From: Aphanizomenon flos-aquae FACHB-1287
Lineage (GTDB): Bacteria > Cyanobacteriota > Cyanobacteriia > Cyanobacteriales > Nostocaceae
Assembly: GCF_014698755.1 (NCBI RefSeq)
Contig: NZ_JACJTO010000011.1
Coordinates: forward strand, 39,802 to 103,801
Direction of reading: 5' to 3'
Length of the DNA: 64,000 nt
Of this stretch, positions 57,806 to 64,000 are shown piece by piece. The notes under the pieces are model-generated. The model had not been told where the DNA came from. It worked only from the letters and a program-made list of their open reading frames with translations, and did no database searches. How positions within the stretch are numbered: the stretch's first letter is position 1; every line of letters starts with the position of its first letter. The position numbers and the translations under genes are program-made.

Positions 57806-57836
57806 CCCCTATAGCTACAGGGGACTTAGAGTCCCC
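57806..57836 (+). promoter_or_regulatory. Alternative hairpins in the nifH-nifD spacer
   Basis: CCCCT (57806-57810) can pair with AGGGG (57819-57823), or GGGGACT (57820-57826) can pair with AGTCCCC (57830-57836). The two stems share the GGGG and exclude each other. They could set the nifH to nifDK message ratio or stabilise the nifH 3' end. A short A-run rather than T-run follows, so classic termination is unlikely. Confidence 0.55.
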
Positions 57837-57884
57837 AAAAACCTCATCCTCATTCCGTTCCTTTAGAAGCAAGAGAGACAGACA

Positions 57885-59279
57885 ATGGCTTCGACCGATG
57901 ACAAGAAGATTGTTGAACAAAGAAAAGAACTAATTAAAGAAGTTCTCAAAGCTTACCCCGAAAAAGCTGCTAAGAAGCGTGAGAAGCACTTAAACGTCCA
58001 CGAAGAAGGTAAGGCTGATTGTGGTGTTAAATCTAACATCAAATCCTTACCTGGTGTAATGACCGCTCGTGGTTGTGCTTACGCAGGTTCTAAAGGTGTG
58101 GTTTGGGGTCCTATCAAGGACATGATCCACATCAGTCATGGTCCCGTTGGTTGCGGTTACTGGTCTTGGTCTGGTCGTCGTAACTACTACTTAGGTACAA
58201 CAGGTGTTGATACCTTCGGTACTATGCACTTTACCTCCGACTTCCAAGAACGCGATATCGTGTTTGGTGGTGACAAGAAACTAACTAAATTAATTGAAGA
58301 ATTAGATGTATTATTCCCCTTAAATCGTGGGGTTTCTATTCAATCTGAATGTCCTATCGGTTTGATTGGGGATGATATCGAAGCAGTAGCTAGAAAGACA
58401 TCCAAAACCATCGGTAAGCCAGTTATTCCCGTCCGTTGTGAAGGTTTCCGTGGTGTGTCTCAGTCTTTAGGACACCACATCGCTAACGACATGATTCGTG
58501 ACTGGGTATTCCCCAGAGCAGATCAAGCTAAAAAAGATGGTACATTGAAGTTTGAAGGTACTCCCTATGATGTAGCCATCATTGGTGACTATAACATCGG
58601 TGGTGACGCTTGGGCCAGCCGGATTTTATTAGAAGAAATCGGTTTGCGCGTTGTTGCTCAATGGTCTGGTGATGGTACAATCAACGAAATGTTGATGACC
58701 CCCAACGTGAAGATGAACCTTATCCACTGTTACCGCTCGATGAACTACATCAGCCGTCACATGGAAGAAGCTTATGGTATACCCTGGTTAGAATATAACT
58801 TCTTTGGTCCTACCAAAATTGCTGCATCTTTACGTGAGATTGCTTCTAAGTTTGACGCAAAGATTCAAGCAAATGCTGAAAAAGTAATTGCTAAGTATCA
58901 ACCTACCATGGATGCGATCGTTAGTCAATATCGCCCCCGTTTGGAAGGTAAGACAGTTGCAATGATGGTTGGTGGTTTACGTCCCCGTCACGTTGTTCCT
59001 GCTTTCCAAGATTTAGGAATGAAGATGATTGGTACTGGTTATGAGTTCGCTCATAATGATGACTATAAACGTACTACTCACTACATTGAAAACGGAACTA
59101 TCGTTTATGACGACGTTACCGCTTACGAATTTGAAGAATTTATCAAAGCATTGAAGCCTGACTTAGTTGCTTCTGGTGTGAAAGAGAAGTATGTCTTCCA
59201 AAAAATGGGTCTTCCTTTCCGTCAAATGCACTCTTGGGATTACTCCGAACTTGATTATGTTGGTGGAAAGGTGCGTTAG
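57885..59279 (+). CDS. nifD: Nitrogenase MoFe protein alpha subunit NifD, 5' segment (interrupted)
   Basis: Codons 1-454 of nifD are native, covering P-cluster cysteine regions ([34 protein letters not shown]), the FeMo-co ligand Cys within [11 protein letters not shown], and the His ligand in [10 protein letters not shown]. After SWDYS the frame runs ten codons into foreign sequence ([10 protein letters not shown]) and stops at 59279. The break lies at GGATTACTCCG, the known XisA target in Anabaena nifD. The last 40 or so residues of NifD (usually starting GPYHG) are missing and should lie beyond the right edge. The product in unrearranged cells lacks a C-terminus. Confidence 0.95.
   Translation: MASTDDKKIVEQRKELIKEVLKAYPEKAAKKREKHLNVHEEGKADCGVKSNIKSLPGVMTARGCAYAGSKGVVWGPIKDMIHISHGPVGCGYWSWSGRRNYYLGTTGVDTFGTMHFTSDFQERDIVFGGDKKLTKLIEELDVLFPLNRGVSIQSECPIGLIGDDIEAVARKTSKTIGKPVIPVRCEGFRGVSQSLGHHIANDMIRDWVFPRADQAKKDGTLKFEGTPYDVAIIGDYNIGGDAWASRILLEEIGLRVVAQWSGDGTINEMLMTPNVKMNLIHCYRSMNYISRHMEEAYGIPWLEYNFFGPTKIAASLREIASKFDAKIQANAEKVIAKYQPTMDAIVSQYRPRLEGKTVAMMVGGLRPRHVVPAFQDLGMKMIGTGYEFAHNDDYKRTTHYIENGTIVYDDVTAYEFEEFIKALKPDLVASGVKEKYVFQKMGLPFRQMHSWDYSELDYVGGKVR
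59237..59247 (+). repeat. Left attachment site of the nifD element
   Basis: GGATTACTCCG is the same 11-bp sequence that flanks the nifD element of Anabaena PCC 7120 and is recombined by XisA. The second copy is not in this window. Confidence 0.92.
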
Positions 59280-59490
59280 TTTAAGGTTTTTTAGTTGGGG
59301 AATTAAGAGAGTTTAATTTTTAGACTAAATGGATTTAATTATGTTCTATAATAACATTGTTTGTGGATAACTGCAAATAATTAATTGCTGATTTTGTCTG
59401 GGTTTGAGATGGTTATTAAATTTTAATTATTTGTAATTTTGTTATATGGGATAACTTTTTGTGGGTTGATTTTATAGACTAAATAGTAGG

Positions 59491-59542
59491 GTGCGTCAGA
59501 TTTTTAATTTCTGATTATATTTATAGATTATCAGTCTGACAC
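59491..59542. repeat. Small palindromic repeat, copy 1
   Basis: A 52-bp unit bounded by GTGCGTCAGA and TCTGACAC, nearly inverted ends, with an AT-rich inside (TTTTTAATTTCTGATTATAT). A second copy lies at 59781-59834. Confidence 0.75.
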
Positions 59543-59551
59543 AATCTAATA

Positions 59552-59692
59552 CTACTCCAGCGACTTTAAAAGTGAGATTAATGGGAATAAAGCCATAAAA
59601 CCTGCGGAAACAAAAGAAGTAATGGCTTTTATCCGTCTTTTTAAAGCCATTTTACGAACGTTTTCTCCTGCTTGATGATTTAGCTTTGGCAT
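59552..59692 (-). CDS. Possible small membrane peptide
   Basis: A 46-codon frame from ATG (complement of 59690-59692) to TAG. The first part is basic (NVRKMALKRRIKAI) and the second hydrophobic (FVSAGFMALFPLISLL). No clear ribosome-binding site precedes it. It is the only coding candidate in the 59280-59780 stretch, and I do not recognise it. Confidence 0.3.
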   Translation of the reverse strand: MPKLNHQAGENVRKMALKRRIKAITSFVSAGFMALFPLISLLKSLE

Positions 59693-59780
59693 GGGTAGAA
59701 ATTTAATGATATTTACTAAGATTGATAATAAATATATTATACTATTTTAAAACTGTTTGGCGATCACTTTTAGCCGTAGA

Positions 59781-59834
59781 GTGCTTCAGATTTTTAGTTT
59801 CTCATTTTCTGATTAGATTATTTGTCTGACGCAC
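59781..59834. repeat. Small palindromic repeat, copy 2
   Basis: A 54-bp unit bounded by GTGCTTCAGA and TCTGACGCAC, related to 59491-59542. Its right end abuts the Uma2 remnant. Confidence 0.75.
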
Positions 59835-59839
59835 ATTAC

Positions 59840-59974
59840 TATGGTGATATTTTAACTTTACCAGAACTTTTTCCAGGTTGGGAATTAGCCGTTTATGAAT
59901 TATGGCCTCCTATTTTTACTCAAGAAGAAATAGAAGGCTTAACAGGAGACAAGGAGATTGAAGAAAAGAATTAA
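59840..59974 (+). pseudogene. C-terminal remnant of a Uma2-type nuclease gene
   Basis: The frame YGDILTLPELFPGWELAVYELWPPIF to the stop at 59974 is the usual ending of Uma2 (DUF820) family proteins in cyanobacteria. Everything upstream is lost and replaced by the palindromic repeat ending at 59834, so this is a broken gene of 44 codons. Confidence 0.7.
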
Positions 59975-59990
59975 AAAATCCAAACATCCT

Positions 59991-60380
59991 CTAAAATTTC
60001 ACACCAATTTGACCATTAACTCCTCGCACAGAATTGTAACCAGCACCCACAAAAACATGATCGCTAGTGACCACTTGTACACCACCAGAAACAGCAAGGC
60101 CTTTATCTTCTGAATACCAACCAAGTCCAACATAAGGTGAAATCACTGGTAAACTCAAAAATTTTAAAACATCTGCTCCCACAGCACCTCCGGGTCCTCT
60201 TCCTACTTCAACACCAAAACCTAAAACCTTAACACCCGCACCATAAGTAACTTCACTATCTTTACCTCCCACTGTCACCCAAGGTTGCGGTAACAGTTGA
60301 GCAGAAACCTGATTAGGAGTAAATATATTTAAGCAAGTTAGGGATGAAATAACTATTTTGATCATCAATGCCTTTTTCAT
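59991..60380 (-). CDS. Small secreted beta-rich protein
   Basis: A 129-residue protein with a signal peptide (MKKALMIKIVISSLTCLNIFTPNQVSAQ, cleavage after VSA). The mature part alternates Gly and hydrophobic residues (YGAGVKVLGFGVEVGRG..., SGGVQVVTSDHVFVGAGYN), a beta-strand pattern reminiscent of outer-membrane barrels but short. I recognise no named family. It lies within the nifD element. Confidence 0.6.
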   Translation of the reverse strand: MKKALMIKIVISSLTCLNIFTPNQVSAQLLPQPWVTVGGKDSEVTYGAGVKVLGFGVEVGRGPGGAVGADVLKFLSLPVISPYVGLGWYSEDKGLAVSGGVQVVTSDHVFVGAGYNSVRGVNGQIGVKF

Positions 60381-60518
60381 TTGTTTTTCTCCTCTACTAC
60401 TACTGATATCGTAACATTTTAATAAACATAATTAAAAACTTTTTTGGTGTTGTATAGGTATAACTTAACATTTTCAGAGTCATGTTATAATCAACAAATA
60501 ACTACTTGGTATCATACC

Positions 60519-61274
60519 ATGATGATTACTCAAGCGCCAGAATCCCCGTCTAACACATTAGCAGATATATCAGAAGAGATAATTTTCCCACCCAGTGACC
60601 TATATAGTGATGAACCCCCCGTGGAAACAGAACTGCATCTTGAACAAATAATGCTCTTAATAAAATCTCTCAAATGGTTATGGAAAGAGAGAACTGATTT
60701 TTATGGTGTTGGAAATCTTAGTATTTACTATAGTCCCCATCAAAAAAAATTAAAAGATGTTAGAGGTCCAGATTTTTTCGTAGTTCTAGGAACAGAACGA
60801 AAAACTAGAAAAAGTTGGGTTGTGTGGGAAGAAAATGGTAAATATCCTAACCTGATTGTGGAAATTCTTTCACCAACCACAGCGAAAACTGACAGAGAAA
60901 CTAAAAAAGAACTTTATCAAGATATTTTCCGCACACCTGAGTATTTTTGGTTTGATCCCTATACTTTAGAATTTGCAGGTTTTTATTTAATACATGGTAA
61001 ATATCAACCTGTAGAACCCAATGAAAAGGGACATTTATGGAGTCAAGAATTAGGTTTATATTTAGGAATTGTTCAGGGTTTATTAAGGTATTTTACACCA
61101 GATGGAAATTTAGTTCCTACACCGGAAGAAAGTGCAGAATTTGAAACCCAAAGAGCAACAATTGAAGCCCAAAGAGCAACAAGTGAAGCCCAAAGAGCAG
61201 CAATGTTTGATAAAAAAGCTCAACGGTTAGCAGCAAAGTTGCGAGAATTAAATATTGACCCAGATAAAATCTAA
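60519..61274 (+). CDS. Uma2 family endonuclease-like protein
   Basis: A 251-residue protein of the Uma2 (DUF820) family, common in many copies in cyanobacteria and based on a PD-(D/E)XK nuclease fold. The core is VRGPDFFVVLGTER with Asp, then PNLIVEILSPTTAKTD with the E-x-L variation, and YFWFDP. The C-terminus has heptad-like repeats (AQRATSEAQRA) forming a coiled coil. I start at ATG 60519; the frame is open to 60444. Function is unknown. Confidence 0.82.
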   Translation: MMITQAPESPSNTLADISEEIIFPPSDLYSDEPPVETELHLEQIMLLIKSLKWLWKERTDFYGVGNLSIYYSPHQKKLKDVRGPDFFVVLGTERKTRKSWVVWEENGKYPNLIVEILSPTTAKTDRETKKELYQDIFRTPEYFWFDPYTLEFAGFYLIHGKYQPVEPNEKGHLWSQELGLYLGIVQGLLRYFTPDGNLVPTPEESAEFETQRATIEAQRATSEAQRAAMFDKKAQRLAAKLRELNIDPDKI

Positions 61275-61288
61275 TTTAGAATTTAGAT

Positions 61289-61312
61289 CCCTGACTTCTT
61301 GAAAAAGTCGGG
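61289..61312. terminator. Hairpin between convergent genes
   Basis: CCCTGACTT (61289-61297) pairs with AAGTCGGG (61305-61312) with one bulged base. It lies between the Uma2 gene and the STAND ATPase gene. Confidence 0.5.
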
Positions 61313-61323
61313 AGTTTAGGGAT

Positions 61324-62700
61324 TTAATTATGATCTAGTTTGTGGTAAAATTTCCTAATCAGAGGTGAAATCTCTAAACTCACTTCTGCATTTATTTGTT
61401 GGGTAGAAACAAGAAAACGCCTTTTTAGAGATTGAATACTACTAACTATTGGCTCATAAACCTGATAACTATTTTCCAGTTCATTTAATAAAATTGAGCC
61501 AGTTTGACTAGATATAAAATGCAGTAATTCTACTTCTAATGGTGGTAATATATCTAAACTTTGCTCTAAAAAAGCCGTTAATTCAATATCTAAAAAAGGT
61601 TGATCTAGCTGCAAAAATTTATTGGTGTCACCTGCAAATAATTCTTGAATAAGATAACCAATTATTTGTAAATATTGGGGAGTTCCTTGATAAATATTCA
61701 GCAATTTTCGATAATTTTCCTCATTTTTCAAGCCAAATTTTTTAAGAATGTTTACACCATCATCATCTAATCCCAATAATTCCAGGGTGAAAACATGACT
61801 ATGATCATTTTGTGGTTTAGATAATTCACGAATTTCCTCACTACTATTAATAATTAGACAACTTCGATGTTTGGTTGTTGATAATAATTTAAATAGATTC
61901 CCGTATTCTTCATATCCTGGTTGATATTTACCTGATACTTGATGCTTTGAAAAAATATAGTTAACATCGTCAATGATAATCAGATAAGAGTGTTTTTCTA
62001 TGGCTTTTTTAAATTGCGAAAGTTGATGAGGTGAATTATCTGGAATAAGCTGATCATTAAGGTAAATTATCTCTGTGATTAGTTGTGTTAAACTGGGTAG
62101 AGATTTTAAACTTTTATAAATAACGAACTCAAAATTTTCTTTGATATGATCAACTAATTTTAAAGCTAAAGCAGTTTTTCCAATACCTTTAATACCCAGT
62201 AAAGTTATTAAATTACATTTTCCTTGGAGGATTTTTTGTTGTAGTAATGATAATTCTACTTTCCGTCCATAAAAATCACCGATTTCAGGTGCATCTTTTA
62301 AGTCTAAATGAGAGGTTATCTGTTCTTGTTTATGGATCATTTCATCATTTTTTGGTGATGGTGCAGATTCTTTAAATAGATTACCACTATTGATTGTGAA
62401 AATATTAGTTGAAGAGAAACTACATCTACCTGTTGAAGAGAAACTACATTTACCTAAAGTTGACTTGACATTAAATTTATTAACTTTTTTTCCAACTGCT
62501 TGAGATAAGGATTTCCACAATTTACTGGCGCTATCCTTGATGTATTTTTCGCTGTGTTGGTGTTCCTTGGCGATATCTGCGTAAGTTCTACCCTGTAGTG
62601 TCCCTTCTAGGATAGCTCTTTGTAAATCATTGAGATGGTGTCCTTGATGCTCAAAGACTTGGTTATCTGCAATTTCAATTATCTCTTCAATATTTAACAC
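61324..62700 (-). CDS. STAND/NB-ARC-type ATPase with an N-terminal HTH-like domain
   Basis: A 458-residue protein. Residues 1-75 (LNDLQRAILEGTLQGRTYADIAKEHQHSEKYIKD) form a helix-turn-helix-like domain often found at the head of cyanobacterial NB-ARC proteins. The NTPase domain follows from about residue 142 (DFYGRKVELSLL), with Walker A LLGIKGIGKTALAL near 170 and Walker B YLIIIDDVN near 235. Larger relatives carry C-terminal WD40 or TPR sensors; here the protein ends in a winged-helix-like region with no repeats. Such STAND proteins can act in signal sensing or phage defence. It is cargo of the nifD element. Confidence 0.78.
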   Translation of the reverse strand: MLNIEEIIEIADNQVFEHQGHHLNDLQRAILEGTLQGRTYADIAKEHQHSEKYIKDSASKLWKSLSQAVGKKVNKFNVKSTLGKCSFSSTGRCSFSSTNIFTINSGNLFKESAPSPKNDEMIHKQEQITSHLDLKDAPEIGDFYGRKVELSLLQQKILQGKCNLITLLGIKGIGKTALALKLVDHIKENFEFVIYKSLKSLPSLTQLITEIIYLNDQLIPDNSPHQLSQFKKAIEKHSYLIIIDDVNYIFSKHQVSGKYQPGYEEYGNLFKLLSTTKHRSCLIINSSEEIRELSKPQNDHSHVFTLELLGLDDDGVNILKKFGLKNEENYRKLLNIYQGTPQYLQIIGYLIQELFAGDTNKFLQLDQPFLDIELTAFLEQSLDILPPLEVELLHFISSQTGSILLNELENSYQVYEPIVSSIQSLKRRFLVSTQQINAEVSLEISPLIRKFYHKLDHN

Positions 62701-63108
62701 TACTCCCCCCCTTCAAGTCAAGACTTTTTGATATTCTATCATGCTTTTAATACGTCTTCTAGCGAAACTACATAGGTAAAAATCATCTGCGCTGGTTGTA
62801 AACTTGTTAGCCTGGCGACTGGAAGTCACGGCTACACAGACAAAACCCCCCTTCGCGGGTTTGGTGTAAGAGATAAATTTTTGACTAATAGCGTTTATGA
62901 ATATTTTTATGGGTGACATAATATTACGTTTAAAGACTTTTATATTACTTCCACATACCTTTGAGGGCTTTACATCCTCTTTTGGGCATATTAAAGTAAG
63001 TATGTTTGAGAACTATCGTAATTTATTGTGGGTCGGGTAGTAAATTTCATATTTATCTACATTTACTCCCAATAAGAATTTGTACGTTATTTAAACGGGG
63101 GAATTGAC
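62701..63108. other. Intergenic stretch with a dispersed repeat
   Basis: About 400 bp without a convincing gene. 62811-62870 (CCTGGCGACTGGAAGTCACG ... CTTCGCGGGTTTGGTGTAAG) resembles a repeat commonly scattered in cyanobacterial genomes, with a CCCGC/GCGGG-type stem. The right end must hold the promoter of the next gene. Confidence 0.5.
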
Positions 63109-63843
63109 ATGAATAAGATTATATCATCTGCTTTTGTTAGTTGCGTTGTATTCTGTTCAATTTTATTTGCTAATACTGGGGCTCAAGCCGGGAAGGAGTG
63201 CATAGGAAGTGCAGTATGTCATGCAATCGTATTGGTAACTGAAGGAGAAAAATATAATGCAGTTGAAGCAACACTTAAATTTCCAACGGCTGATCTAGGT
63301 AATGGTAATCCAGATGATAGATATATGAATTTTTATGTTGGATTAGATGGAATTCAAAACAAGGCAACAGGCTGCGAAGGTGGATACTCTTATAGTTTTA
63401 AGCAAAGTCCGGGCAAATACACAACTAAACCTGTGTGGCGTACATTTCTGAATTGTGGTGGTGATAAAAATGATGGTCAAGTAGTACCAAATCCTTCACA
63501 ACCAGTGCGTCTCAAACTTGTAAATCATCTTAACGGTAAAGCAAGTCTGTATATAAATGAAAAAGAGACTCATACTGTTAATACAAGTTTGATGGAGCCA
63601 GCACCTGCTAAAGTAGTCTATGCGGTTCTTGATCGTACACAACAACTTGCCTGGAAAGATGCTGCATTTACTCAAATCAAAGTGTGCAATCAAAATTGTG
63701 CAAGAGGAAACCCCTTTAAAACTGCTTTAAAGCTGGTAATGAGAGAAGAAACTTGGAATCGTAATAGTCCACTTGCCCCACGAATTAAGTTTTTGTGGGA
63801 TGGTAAAACAACATCATTGAGAGGAGAGCGTATTAAACAATAG
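63109..63843 (+). CDS. Secreted protein of unknown function
   Basis: A 244-residue protein with a signal peptide (MNKIISSAFVSCVVFCSILFANTGAQAG, cleavage after AQA). The mature part has six or more cysteines (GKECIGSAVC, ATGCEGGY, LNCGGD, VCNQNC) suggesting disulphides, and beta-rich segments such as YMNFYVGLDGIQN and KASLYINEKETH. I recognise no family. It lies in the visible part of the nifD element. Confidence 0.62.
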   Translation: MNKIISSAFVSCVVFCSILFANTGAQAGKECIGSAVCHAIVLVTEGEKYNAVEATLKFPTADLGNGNPDDRYMNFYVGLDGIQNKATGCEGGYSYSFKQSPGKYTTKPVWRTFLNCGGDKNDGQVVPNPSQPVRLKLVNHLNGKASLYINEKETHTVNTSLMEPAPAKVVYAVLDRTQQLAWKDAAFTQIKVCNQNCARGNPFKTALKLVMREETWNRNSPLAPRIKFLWDGKTTSLRGERIKQ

Positions 63844-63966
63844 CAAAGTAAGTAGTAAGTGATCTAGTGACTGCTGATCCCATAACTTACAGCAGTTTGA
63901 GATCAAAAGCGGTACAAAGATGGTAAACTTTAAAGATGGAAAAAAAAGAAAATAATTGAGATATAT

Positions 63967-64000
63967 ATGGCAGCAGCATATTCGACTGATATAAGACAAA
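63967..64000 (+). CDS. Start of an IS630-type transposase, cut by the window edge
   Basis: The last 34 bases encode MAAAYSTDIRQ, which matches the usual N-terminus of IS630-family transposases. Only eleven codons are visible, so the call is tentative. Confidence 0.45.
   Translation, partial: MAAAYSTDIRQ

Larger units (their letters stand above)
59237..64000. mobile_element. nifD excision element, left part
   Basis: Starts at the GGATTACTCCG site in nifD and continues past the right edge, so at least 4.7 kb long. The visible part holds Uma2-type genes, a STAND-type ATPase, two secreted proteins, palindromic repeats and the beginning of a transposase. No recombinase is visible; XisA should be encoded farther right. 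Confidence 0.88.

Noticed and set aside
62713..62919. 68-codon frame on the minus strand
   Set aside because: It spans a dispersed repeat and shows no coding features.

Overview
The window is chromosomal DNA from a heterocyst-forming cyanobacterium of the order Nostocales. The evidence is the adjacent photosystem I core genes psaA and psaB, a PetL-like peptide, many HIP1 palindromes (GCGATCGC), short heptamer repeats typical of these genomes, and above all a nif cluster whose nifH and nifD genes are split by excisable elements. The AT-rich composition and the style of repeats would suit the Anabaena/Dolichospermum/Aphanizomenon group, but that placement is inference.

Layout. Positions 1-5630 hold a surface-polysaccharide cluster: four glycosyltransferases and a polymerase/ligase-like membrane protein. 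Positions 5.7-16.3 kb are mixed housekeeping: a UbiB-type kinase, a short-chain dehydrogenase, a broken transposase, groEL with a CIRCE operator, a WecA/TagO-type transferase, fabG, and a kinase with WG repeats. Positions 16.4-21 kb hold psaA-psaB on the minus strand. Positions 21.5-40.1 kb hold a lipoprotein, glutaminase, aroB, petL, an AbiE-like toxin-antitoxin pair, an ArsA-type ATPase, a PspA-like protein with a phosphate-binding-like protein, an acyltransferase, mnmE and several small conserved proteins.

Positions 40.1-59.3 kb are the nitrogen-fixation region. On the minus strand lie nifP, two small genes, nifV, nifZ, nifT and a 2Fe-2S protein. Diverging from nifP on the plus strand are nifB, fdxN, nifS, nifU, nifH and nifD. 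The upstream regions of nifP and nifB carry the same ordered set of sequence boxes in opposite orientation, so both arms probably answer to one activator (CnfR/PatB is the obvious candidate).

nifH is split after codon 144 by an insertion bounded by an 8-bp direct repeat (CCGTGAAG at 50901-50908 and 57272-57279). Removing 6,371 bp restores a 291-residue NifH in frame. The insertion carries its own XisA/XisC-type tyrosine recombinase, an MmeI-like restriction-modification protein, a RelE-like toxin-antitoxin pair and a nuclease-like protein. nifD is then interrupted at GGATTACTCCG (59237-59247), the known XisA site of the Anabaena nifD element. That second element runs off the right edge, and its visible part carries Uma2 nuclease genes, a STAND-type ATPase, two secreted proteins and the start of a transposase. 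Two separate DNA excisions are therefore needed before this cell can make nitrogenase from this operon.
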